Shown: piece after piece, positions 20,068 to 32,800 of the stretch
Layout: every line of letters begins with the position of its first letter
Numbering within the stretch: the first letter of the stretch is position 1
Assembly (NCBI GenBank): GCA_963576475.1
Contig: OY754972.1
Coordinates: 33,580,556-33,644,555, forward strand
DNA from: Molanna angustata
Lineage: Eukaryota; Arthropoda; Insecta; Trichoptera; Molannidae
DNA: 64,000 nt
Direction: 5' to 3'
Notes under the pieces: model-generated
What the model was told of the DNA's origin: nothing
What the model saw: the letters and a program-made list of their open reading frames with translations, nothing else
Databases searched by the model: none
Translations under genes and position numbers: made by a program

Positions 20068-23000
20068 GTTGAAATTGCTTCGGGGAAAGAATCGGAAAAC
20101 ATTGCGCTCACATCGCAAGAATTACAGAATGAGCAAGTAAGTAGTACATACAAAAAAAAATATCTAATATGGTTAAAACATATTTTGAATGACTAGGATT
20201 TTAAATACGTGTTGTAAAATTATATATTTTACCTACTATAAGATTTGAACTTTGATTCATTATATCTTTATTTCAGGGTTTGATGAAATCTAAATGCTTG
20301 GAAGGACGAAGAATTGTTGACATCATTTATTTTTTGCAGCAATTGCAAGAAATCTCTAAACATGAATCCCTATTTAATTGTAATTTTTGTGACTTAGAGA
20401 TAATTGACGAGAAATTGATAGGTTTAAACTCAGAATTTAAATTTAGATGTTCATTGTGTCGTAAGATATTTAATATTTTTAGTTGTGAGAATACGAAAGT
20501 TAGTATGAATGTTAACGATTCAATGGTTTCTGGAATAATGAGTATCGGAGCAGGCTATTCCAATCTTCAAGAATTGACAGCGGTAGTAGGAATCCCGTGT
20601 ATGAGTTATAGACAGTACAACAAATCCCATGAAAAAGTGTGTGAATGGTGGGATCTTACTATGGTAAAATCAATGGAAGAAGCTGCCTTAGAGGAAGCTC
20701 GACTTGCAAAACTTGCAGGTGATGTTGACAGGAATGGTGTTCCAACAATTACAGTAGTTGCAGATGGATGTTGGTCTAAACGATCATACAAAACTAAATA
20801 TTCTGCTTTATCAGGTGCTGCTGCAATTGTTGGATATCGCACAAAGAAAGTTTTGTTTATGGGCGTAAAAAATAAGTTCTGTATGATTTGTACCCGAGCC
20901 GAAAACAAAACGGTGCCCATACCAGAACATAAATGTAATAAAAATTATCAAGGCTCTTCAAGCGGAATGGAATCAGATATTATTGTGGAAGGCTTTAAAA
21001 CTTCTTTTTGTACGTACGGGCTAATATATTCAAAATTAATAGCAGATGGGGATTGTAGTACTTATAAGACTAGTTGCATGTAACACATGAGATCCAACTG
21101 TCGATAGCGATAGTATGTATAGTTGAAGAATATGTACCAAACTATAAACCCATAGATACAAATTATTGAATATTTTCAGATATTTTGTTTTCTATACAAC
21201 ATATGTAGGTATGTATGTCAAGATAGGATAGTATGGAAGAAGATCCTTTTTCCTACCCAGAATATGCAAATTGCATGATGGTATGTATGTATGTTTGGAG
21301 ATGAAGTAACAAACTATTAAGTCTTCTTACATATTGTGTATAGGCGACTGCCATACAAAATGTATGAAGCGATGTCGTCACTAAATTCAATTTTTAAAAA
21401 AATTGTTAAAAAAAAATTGAGATCTTCTTCTACAATGTTAATATTTTTTATAGAAAATTAAATTATCTAGTTGGGGTGTTTCGGCTTTTTTCGATAATTG
21501 TAAAAGTTTTGGAAATATAGGCAGTTAAACTCATAAATTTATCATAAAAAAAATATTTTTCTTAATAAAAAATGTTTGAGAAACCCTGGAATTTTTTTGA
21601 AAAAACTAATTTGAGATTTTGTATTTGTCTATGTTTGTACCAATTTTCAGCGTTCTACCGTTTATGGTTTCTGAGATATATGGAAAAATAAAATAAAAAT
21701 TCAAAAGTTGATAACCCCTGACTGAAACAAAAATTCAAAATTCCGAGTATAAAAGTTTTGTAGGCCTGTAACTGTTTATATATTCTGAAATTTTAGGCTC
21801 TGTAAATTGAGCGGATCAAAAGTTATAAGGGGGGGACGGACACACAGACACACACACACACAGACACACACACAGACACACAGACACACACACAGACACA
21901 CACACACACAGACACACGAAATGTTCTACTCCGAATTCTGAGTAAATCCGTGTATGGAACATATATGCTGCGAAGCCTCTAAGTTGGTGTTTTTTGACTT
22001 CAAAGTTGGAAAATCCATGAAAAAAGTAGACCTCTCCATACAATTCTCGCGTATTCTGGCTTGATACATTGTCGATATGTTAAGAGAACAAAGTTCTCCT
22101 GAACAAATCGACAGTTGGAAAATTTTAGAATCTCGTCCTTATGCAAATGTAACAGTAGAAAAAATTGAATGTCGTAATCACCTTTTACGTAATTACATAA
22201 CCAAAGCTAATTTACTTTCAATAGACACCCGGTACCCTAAACCATTACGATATATACTAAGCCAACGATTACTTCGTTTATGCACATCTGTCACATCTGC
22301 TATTAAATTTAGAATATCAGAAAATTGTTCCAAAGATGTTAAAATTGTTAATTTGAATAAAGATATTCTTAATAGCCTTCAACACGTTTTTGGCGACCAT
22401 TCTGCTTGTAGTGATTATTACTGTAATCGTAAAATTGAAGAAAATTATGTACCTGCATTAAAATCTTGTAATCTTTATTCAAAACTTCAACAAATTTGTT
22501 CGCGTTTAGCTATTCACTCTCGTAGTTTAATTTATAACGTAGATAGCAACATTTCTGAAACATACAACAGCATTGTCGCTAAAATGGTTGGTGGCAAAAG
22601 AATTAATTATTCAACAAAACAATCTTACACTGGAAGGTGCGCAGCAGCTGTTGTTGCATTCAATACAAAACGTCCTCATTATGTTATTAATAAAACCGTT
22701 TTTGGCAATAGTCTGCGAAATATTTTGAAGAAACTCGAATGTAATAGACAAAAAAAAAATAAAACTAAAAAAAAATAAAAATTATACTAACAAAACAGTA
22801 AATCGAAAATTACTGTTTAAACTGGATTCCGATTATGGTGATGCATGTCAAAAACCCGATATGGATAACATAACATTCGATACTGCAAAAACCCAGTTTT
22901 TGAATGAATTGCGATGTTCGACCCCTGATCGTTTACGAATTGAAAGAGAAACCATTTTGCAATCTGAGTGTGGAGAATGGTTAGAACGTCGTCGAAATTT

Positions 23001-23685
23001 ATTAACGGCTTCCTGGTTTGGGAAAATATGCAAGAGAAGAGTGATTAGTTGCGCACGTTTAGTTAAAACTTTATTGTATGGACCATCTTTAAATAATGTA
23101 GAATCAATAAAATATGGGAAAATGAACGAGTCAATAGCGATTCAACAATTATGTGACCAGGAGTCAATAAATATAGAAAGATGTGGCTTGTTCATAGACC
23201 AGGAGCATTGTTTTCTTGGAGCTTCACCTGATGGCGTATTTGCTAATCATATCGTAGAAATAAAATGTCCGTCTTCGGCAAAAGAAATGACTATTGAAGA
23301 AGCAATAGCTAAAAAAAAAGTAACTTTTTGGAAATTAGATAAAAATAACGAGTATCGCGTAAACCAAAATCACGATTGGTATTTCCAGGTGCAGGGCCAA
23401 CTTCATGTGTCAAATAAAAATACTTGTCTCTTTGCTGTTTGGACTGGTTCAAGTTTTCCCATGAAAGTTGAGCATATACATCGGGATGACAAGTTTTGGG
23501 AAGATAAAATGATCAATAAATTGATCAAGTTCTACATGGATTGTGTTCTCCCAGAACTTGTAGATCCTAGAGTAACAAGATCTATGGAAGTTCGTGATCC
23601 TCCATACATATTGGATGCAATAAAAAATAAAGCTGGTTCATCAAAAAGAAAACGTATAGATTTCGACGACACTAACATAATTTGA
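20068..23685 (+). pseudogene. Mutator-like transposase fused to YqaJ-type exonuclease, split by a Helentron-like insert
   Basis: Two exons are visible: 20068-20136 (acceptor ttatttgtag, donor gtaagtag) and 20277-23685 (acceptor ctttatttcag), in phase. Part one (to 21069): GRRIVDI, a zinc-ribbon-like pair (CNFC...CSLC), VVADGCWSKRSY (likely catalytic Asp), CMIC...HKC and IADGDCSTYK (second Asp). An element at 21070-22119 interrupts it; without it the frame runs TYK-KILESRPY. Part two: KIECRNHLLRNY, then a one-base shift in A-runs near 22750-22785. The C-terminus (about 22795-23685) is a YqaJ/lambda-exonuclease-like nuclease: GASPDG, VEIKCP, DWYFQVQGQLHVS. About 805 codons remain; upstream exons are probably lost where unit 3 abuts. 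The family is shared by many insects; it is a transposon protein by domain, not a host gene. Confidence 0.75.
21070..22119 (-). mobile_element. Helentron/DINE-like non-autonomous element, complete copy (1,050 bp)
   Basis: On its own strand it starts TCCAACTGTCGATTTG and ends GTTACATGCAACTAG. Its first 13 bases reappear inverted 23 bases before the 3' end (ATCGACAGTTGGA), a subterminal inverted repeat, and the middle holds a (CA)n-type microsatellite (about 21838-21917). No coding capacity and no target duplication. Precise removal restores the transposase frame (TYK-KIL), which fixes both ends. The terminus, 3' CTAG followed by T, lack of duplication, internal microsatellite and subterminal inverted repeat fit Helentron/DINE-1-type rolling-circle elements. 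Other copies lie at 43303, 50555 and 52803. Confidence 0.75.
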
Positions 23686-24672
<987 letters not shown>

Positions 24673-24880
24673 TACGGCCGTAGCATAATAGTAAGTCGTT
24701 TGGCTTCCGTGCGGGCGTCCTGGGTTCGATACCCAGCCGAGGAGAAAATTATTTAAAATTATTTCTCACGCGATTCTTGCTTCTCTGGGCTGGAAACACT
24801 GGTTAGTTGGAAGAAATTGGCATTTGACAATAAACTCGCCACTTGCGCATGGTGCAAGGAAGTGTTAATTATTATTATCA
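24673..24880 (+). mobile_element. tRNA-derived SINE
   Basis: Head of about 70 bases with an A-box-like tagcataatagtaagtcg and a perfect T-arm/B box (ctggg-ttcgata-cccag), as in tRNA-derived SINEs transcribed by RNA polymerase III. A body follows with tttctcacgcgattcttgct and tctgggctggaaacactgg. The body recurs inverted at 57556-57645 with about one change in eight, so this is a dispersed family rather than a lone tRNA pseudogene. Confidence 0.75.
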
Positions 24881-26052
24881 ATGTTTTTTTATATATGTGT
24901 ATTTTTGTTTATTGTAATATTATTATATTAAAAAATATAAAATGAAATACTAAATATAATATCTTGTTAACATAATATATTATGCCTGCCTGGTAAATAA
25001 GAATTTACAACTTATACTTACGCTGTTTTTTATTTTATCAAAAACTTAAAAAATAATTTATAAGAAAAAATAATAAACCACGGCACGCCTATGTACATAC
25101 CTATATAGCCAATAAACCATGATGTCTAGACTTGTAGACCGTCACATGCATTGTCAAAAAACTCTCTGTCTCTTTCGCACGCGGACACGAGCGTATGAGC
25201 GTAACAGAGACTACTTTTCTTTATATGTGTGTGAACTTAAAACCGAACTATGTAAGTATATTCATATGTTTTGAAGTTGCTAGAGTTTGCAGTGAATTTT
25301 ATGGTACAGTGTAATACAAACTGTATAACAATCTTTCCGCACATCGCAATACGCGTATTAGATATCACCTTTTTACAAATACGTAGAATACATATTACTT
25401 CTTTACGATGCATTATTGGATCGTAAGTTTTGTGTAACATGTTTGAAGATTATCGTAATATTACTTCACTCTTCCCACACCGTTCTTCACCCCCGCAAAT
25501 ATATTTTTATTTATGTAATCTTGCCCTTAATGGATTTTCAATATTTTATAAAATTTTAAAAATAATTAAAAGTACATAATGTTTATGAATCTAAAATTTC
25601 ATTAAGATCGGAAAATGTATACATCCTTGATCTACGCCCTTAAATGAGCTAAAGATCTATTTAAATGAAAATATAATAATATGTTATATAAAAAAAAACA
25701 CTATACCTACTTACATATGAAAAGAATAAGTAATTATTTTTGATGACAATTAAAATTCATACGAACCTATTTAAGTTACCGTTGTGTATTCATTTTATTT
25801 TGTACTATTACAACAATTAAAATATTATTTTGTATCAACAATTTTGTGTTTAAAAAAGGTACAATTTTTTATAACACCTCAATAGAATGCGATAAAATAT
25901 AGCTTAGAATTCTGATAAATATACCTATATTTAATTAAAAATATGTTTTATTTATGCAATCTTTGAAATATTTTAAATGTTTTGAACACATAGCTGGTGA
26001 TATAAATCCGCACATAGATTTTTAAAAATACAGAGTCCAATCCCAAATTAAT
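24881..26052. other. Intergenic, no gene seen
   Basis: AT-rich; no reading frame with recognisable domains on either strand. Includes the 3' flank of the minus-strand Myb/SANT-like gene. Confidence 0.5.
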
Positions 26053-28410
26053 TTATTTATCACAATTTTTTTTTACTATATCTAGTATTTCTTTGGCTAC
26101 TTTTAACAATTCTTCTTGTATATCGAGGGCTCTCATCTCCCTTTCGTGGAGTCTTCTCTCTTGGGCTTCCTCAAATTCAAGGCGCCGCTCTTCGACATTG
26201 CCAAACACGCTAAGAGCTCTGTCAAAAGGTGTTTGGTTCCTACGTCGACTTGAAGATGTTGGTGTTCTGATCCGAGATCGACCAGCCCTAGCCCTAGGAG
26301 ACCTAGCTGCAGAAGCTTGGGTTCTGGACGTTGGAGAGATGGTTATGACCTCATTCGTAACTGAAAAAATAAACAGTTAAATCATCATGGGCAGCAAAAT
26401 GGGTCAGTGACAGAAGATTTACCTTTTTTGTATCAAAATATAAAAGTATTTTTAAAATCAACTTAGATAATTAAATATAATGTTCACAATATTACACTAC
26501 ACTACATTACACTAAAAAAACATTTATAAATAATTTGCAGTTTGTTTAAAAGTAAGTTGAAGTTGAAGCATTATATCAAAAGTATATTGAGTATATAATA
26601 TTCTAAATGTGCCCGCCTTTGATCCTACACAAAGAAATTTACATAGAGGAATCTTAAGAAAAAATAAAACTAAAATGATCTGCAGACAGTATAGGTTGTT
26701 GTCAGTGCATACCAAGGTACAGTAAAACGTAACTACTTGAAGTCTACCTATTCAACTTATAGTGTAAGCATTCACTTTGTTTAGGGAATAAATGGCAATG
26801 ACCATAATTTTTCAAAATCGTACCTATTGGATGTGAAGAGCTCTCTTCGTCATAAATGATGGATGGTATAGATGTAGCAGAAGTAGATGGTACAGGTGAA
26901 GTAGATGGAACAGGCTGAAGTGGGTTTTCTACTGTCTGTAATAGAAGATTTATACATTTAATATGGTAAATAAATTTAGTAAAATTCGTTCCTAAACTTT
27001 ACATCTATTTCTAAGTATAAATTTGAATGTGTATCATGAATCCACTTTCTTCCTTAAAAACAATAAATTCTTACTTGAAAACCTTGTTCCTCCACTTCTT
27101 CTAGTCCCACCACCGCTGTCATTCCGATAATATTCAAAAGTCTCTCTTCTATTGGCATGAGAGACTTTGAGTGATGTGGTCCTCCCCCAGTAACCTGCAT
27201 CCCTCGACGACTCTCAGATGCTTTTTTTTTTGTTTTGGTCTTCCAGTCAGACCAAACCTGCAATTAAATATAACCAATACAAAAAATAAGCAGAATTTTA
27301 AGCCATATACATGCATTACAAACAAAATTAACACAAACAAAAGACACATGCATTTTAATTTGTAAGCAACAAAAACAAATATAGACATAAATAGAAACAT
27401 TATTGAAACTGAAACTCATTGAATTGATTTTTTTATTTTTTTTCAAGTTTGGTTTCCAATTAATGTAGTTATCTCCGTGGCTGTTCAATCTATAGACTTT
27501 CTGTGTATATTTGTACTTGTGTTTATTTAATATTTCTATGTAAGAACACCAAAGAAAACTTATAGAATATCAAAGAAGAATATAGGCCTGTATGACGTAA
27601 ATGTGTGCCATCTGAGCATGATATTTGTCAGAAAGTGTGAAAAGATAACACAACACTGGTGAGAATATATGATAGTATTAAGTAATTAGACATGATTGTA
27701 GGAGTGAAAAAATATAAAAAATAAAATGAACATATAGAAAAAATGAGCAGTGAATGTCCAACAAAAGAGATAAATTTTCAAATAACACCTACTTTTTTCC
27801 ACTGGACGACTGTTCTGCTGGCGCCACTTCCATCGGAATTTAACAAGGTGGTTAAACTTGACCACTTTTGATCCGCCTGGGATCTGCCATTAAAACCCTC
27901 TTGGGGTCTTAACAAATCACCATTCCTATAAAGAGGCAATCATTCAAAATATGTAATTAGTATGAGACTAATTTTTTAATTTGATATTGTTTAAACAAAA
28001 CAAACATAATACGTAAAATTATTGTTATATTACTAATTTAATACAGTTAAATAAGTTACTGACTACAAAATTGTATGAGTAGCTTTATGCCATGATAATA
28101 GTTGTAATTGATACACATACCGTTCCATAAACTCCAACATTGTCAAAAATTGTGAAACACTATTCCTTTTCTTCTCCATCTGAAAAATAAAGTTTAATAA
28201 TCATATTTGTATGCTCAAAACAAAAAGAGGTCCATTCCGACACAAATGACGGTTCATTTGACTGAATAAACATAACCTTACGAAACATTTTTGTCTACTA
28301 TTTGACAAAATATACGGCATCGCCGAAGTGGTTTCAATCGATTATAACAAATAACAAAACAAACTGACAGTTTATGTATATATTATTTAAATAAAACACA
28401 TTACTCACCT
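26053..28410 (-). CDS. Myb/SANT-like DNA-binding protein gene, five coding exons
   Basis: Coding exons on the minus strand: 28179-28121 (MEKKRNSVSQFLTMLEF), 27925-27793, 27257-27075, 26937-26824 and 26360-26053. All four introns have GT donors and AG acceptors. A noncoding 5' exon probably ends at about 28410 (AAG/gtgagtaatg), spliced just before the ATG. Exons 1-3 form a trihelix Myb/SANT-like domain: DQKWSSLTTLLN, VVQWKK, VWSDWKTKTKKKASESRRGMQ. A Ser/Pro-rich linker and a C-terminal Glu/Arg-rich coiled coil (from FDRALSVFG) follow; the stop overlaps AATAAA. Exon 4 has two bases (ct in acttctctgc) that put it out of frame with exon 5 and bring a stop exactly at its end; without them about 264 residues are encoded, with them about 162. 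Sequence-specific DNA binding is likely. Similar proteins accompany PIF/Harbinger transposons, but no transposase was seen here. Confidence 0.7.
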
Positions 28411-29886
28411 TAAAAATCACAACAAACATTCACCAAATAGTCGAAATATTATCAAATTTGTTTGTAAACACTTGAATGTCAAAGATACAAGCTTACAAAA
28501 ATCATAGAAGTACGCAGATAACCATAGAGAATATTCGTTAAGACGCGTCGCTTCACGTCGCGTCTTTGCGCTCTAGAGTTATCGTTATAAAAACATCTTG
28601 GCTACCAAATTAACGCTGTTCTGTCAAAGTTAACTCACGAACGTTTCTCCAAACGTTAACGTTTAACTTGTCATCTTGGCTAGCCCTACTGATGTCATTA
28701 TTGAATTGTTTATGTTTTAACCACAGGCAATTCCTTAGTATGTGCATATGTGCACTGCACTGCTTCATAAATTTAAAATAAAGAAATATCCCTAAAACTT
28801 AATCAATACTTAAAATACTTGCAAACATACTTTATAATAATATTTTAATTTAATATTTAAATTTGCCAGTATTATATTTTGTAAGAACCGTCCGCGCATG
28901 CGTATGAAGGATTATGTGCATAATACTTTATGCACGGATTTTGGTGGAATATCTCATACAGACTCGCTCAATCCGTGGCTGTGAGTGAGACGGATATCCC
29001 TTCATTGGTATAAATATGAGTTAAAAAAGGATAGAAATATTTGGGTTTCGTGTATTGCCGGCGTTTGCACATTGAAGAGAAAGATCATACTAATAGATGA
29101 AGAGAATGCAAATATGCACTGTCTATAATTTCAATCACCAGCCGCCTCTGGTTTTAATGCTGTTTTTTTTCGAAATTGAACTCAAACAAAATAATAAATA
29201 CATTTTAGTATAATATTCTTGTAAAGCGTGCACATGACCATCCATGTATTCACTATGTCAATGTTACCTAAACAAAATGTCTGTCTACATTCATACCACC
29301 TACACATACATACACTGTCTGTTTAATTAGACATTAATTATTCACTTTTATTATAAACCTCATCTTATTTGACAATTTGACACTTATCGCGATTAGAAAA
29401 ATAACATCCAAACTAAGATATTTTATGACATTGTCATAAAAAAATACACAGAGTTAAATTAAAATGAGACATTGTAGAAATATTGACAAAATAAATAAAG
29501 CAATATCATATGAATTTGATGATATTGATTGTTTTATACATAAACATAATATACCCAATATTGACAAAGATAATAATATTGCAAAAATAAGTAGCAATTC
29601 TAAATCCTGTGTTAATTGATTGTATTTTAGTTAAGAAATAAGACTGCTTATCAAACATAATTAATAATGTAGGTCTCTAGTAATTAAGCAAGCAAGCAAG
29701 ACATATGTACCTACATAGGTATGTAAATGTAATTAATTATCTTTTAAACAAATACTTTTGATGTCTTGCATTTCTTCTTCACATGAAGTGTGCACGATGT
29801 AACTTCAACTCTGTATTAGACTCCAGCAAGGTACCAGTCATCTACATATGAGGGACATCACTGGAACTGGATTATCTGCAACACAA
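28411..29886. other. Promoter side of the Myb/SANT-like gene and intergenic DNA
   Basis: No gene seen. The first 300 bases are relatively rich in CpG (gacgcgtcgcttcacgtcgc) and contain two catcttggcta repeats about 75 bases apart (28598 and 28672) plus aaacgttaacgttt. The remainder is AT-rich up to the satellite array. A 52-codon frame at 29464 has no recognisable domain. Confidence 0.4.
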
Positions 29887-32800
29887 AAATACTGCAATCA
29901 ATATCTTTATACGCTAGTTACATGTAACACATAAGATCCAACTATCGGTGGTGATAATATGCATTATTGAAGAATATGTACCTAACTATAAAAACTTAAC
30001 ACAAATTAATAAACACTAGTGATCGCCCGGTGGTCAAAATTAGACCGTAATTCATTAAAATACTGCAATCAATATCTTTATACGCTAGTTACATGTAACA
30101 CATAAGATCCAACTATCGGTGGTGATAATATGCATTATTGAAGAATATGTACCTAACTATAAAAACTTAACACAAATTAATAAACACTAGTGATCGCCCG
30201 GTGGTCAAAATTAGACCGTAATTCATTAAAATACTGCAATCAATATCTTTATACGCTAGTTACATGTAACACATAAGATCCAACTATCGGTGGTGATAAT
30301 ATGCATTATTGAAGAATATGTACCTAACTATAAAAACTTAACACAAATTAATAAACACTAGTGATCGCCCGGTGGTCAAAATTAGACCGTAATTCATTAA
30401 AATACTGCAATCAATATCTTTATACGCTAGTTACATGTAACACATAAGATCCAACTATCGGTGGTGATAATATGCATTATTGAAGAATATGTACCTAACT
30501 ATAAAAACTTAACACAAATTAATAAACACTAGTGATCGCCCGGTGGTCAAAATTAGACCGTAATTCATTAAAATACTGCAATCAATATCTTTATACGCTA
30601 GTTACATGTAACACATAAGATCCAACTATCGGTGGTGATAATATGCATTATTGAAGAATATGTACCTAACTATAAAAACTTAACACAAATTAATAAACAC
30701 TAGTGATCGCCCGGTGGTCAAAATTAGACCGTAATTCATTAAAATACTGCAATCAATATCTTTATACGCTAGTTACATGTAACACATAAGATCCAACTAT
30801 CGGTGGTGATAATATGCATTATTGAAGAATATGTACCTAACTATAAAAACTTAACACAAATTAATAAACACTAGTGATCGCCCGGTGGTCAAAATTAGAC
30901 CGTAATTCATTAAAATACTGCAATCAATATCTTTATACGCTAGTTACATGTAACACATAAGATCCAACTATCGGTGGTGATAATATGCATTATTGAAGAA
31001 TATGTACCTAACTATAAAAACTTAACACAAATTAATAAACACTAGTGATCGCCCGGTGGTCAAAATTAGACCGTAATTCATTAAAATACTGCAATCAATA
31101 TCTTTATACGCTAGTTACATGTAACACATAAGATCCAACTATCGGTGGTGATAATATGCATTATTGAAGAATATGTACCTAACTATAAAAACTTAACACA
31201 AATTAATAAACACTAGTGATCGCCCGGTGGTCAAAATTAGACCGTAATTCATTAAAATACTGCAATCAATATCTTTATACGCTAGTTACATGTAACACAT
31301 AAGATCCAACTATCGGTGGTGATAATATGCATTATTGAAGAATATGTACCTAACTATAAAAACTTAACACAAATTAATAAACACTAGTGATCGCCCGGTG
31401 GTCAAAATTAGACCGTAATTCATTAAAATACTGCAATCAATATCTTTATACGCTAGTTACATGTAACACATAAGATCCAACTATCGGTGGTGATAATATG
31501 CATTATTGAAGAATATGTACCTAACTATAAAAACTTAACACAAATTAATAAACACTAGTGATCGCCCGGTGGTCAAAATTAGACCGTAATTCATTAAAAT
31601 ACTGCAATCAATATCTTTATACGCTAGTTACATGTAACACATAAGATCCAACTATCGGTGGTGATAATATGCATTATTGAAGAATATGTACCTAACTATA
31701 AAAACTTAACACAAATTAATAAACACTAGTGATCGCCCGGTGGTCAAAATTAGACCGTAATTCATTAAAATACTGCAATCAATATCTTTATACGCTAGTT
31801 ACATGTAACACATAAGATCCAACTATCGGTGGTGATAATATGCATTATTGAAGAATATGTACCTAACTATAAAAACTTAACACAAATTAATAAACACTAG
31901 TGATCGCCCGGTGGTCAAAATTAGACCGTAATTCATTAAAATACTGCAATCAATATCTTTATACGCTAGTTACATGTAACACATAAGATCCAACTATCGG
32001 TGGTGATAATATGCATTATTGAAGAATATGTACCTAACTATAAAAACTTAACACAAATTAATAAACACTAGTGATCGCCCGGTGGTCAAAATTAGACCGT
32101 AATTCATTAAAATACTGCAATCAATATCTTTATACGCTAGTTACATGTAACACATAAGATCCAACTATCGGTGGTGATAATATGCATTATTGAAGAATAT
32201 GTACCTAACTATAAAAACTTAACACAAATTAATAAACACTAGTGATCGCCCGGTGGTCAAAATTAGACCGTAATTCATTAAAATACTGCAATCAATATCT
32301 TTATACGCTAGTTACATGTAACACATAAGATCCAACTATCGGTGGTGATAATATGCATTATTGAAGAATATGTACCTAACTATAAAAACTTAACACAAAT
32401 TAATAAACACTAGTGATCGCCCGGTGGTCAAAATTAGACCGTAATTCATTAAAATACTGCAATCAATATCTTTATACGCTAGTTACATGTAACACATAAG
32501 ATCCAACTATCGGTGGTGATAATATGCATTATTGAAGAATATGTACCTAACTATAAAAACTTAACACAAATTAATAAACACTAGTGATCGCCCGGTGGTC
32601 AAAATTAGACCGTAATTCATTAAAATACTGCAATCAATATCTTTATACGCTAGTTACATGTAACACATAAGATCCAACTATCGGTGGTGATAATATGCAT
32701 TATTGAAGAATATGTACCTAACTATAAAAACTTAACACAAATTAATAAACACTAGTGATCGCCCGGTGGTCAAAATTAGACCGTAATTCATTAAAATACT

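Noticed and set aside
21816..22043. Cys/Val-rich short frame in the microsatellite (and similar ones at 52879 and 53851)
   Set aside because: Arises from the GT/CA microsatellite inside Helentron-like copies.
26093..26380. Plus-strand 95-codon Ser-rich frame
   Set aside because: It is the antisense of exon 5 of the spliced Myb/SANT-like gene.
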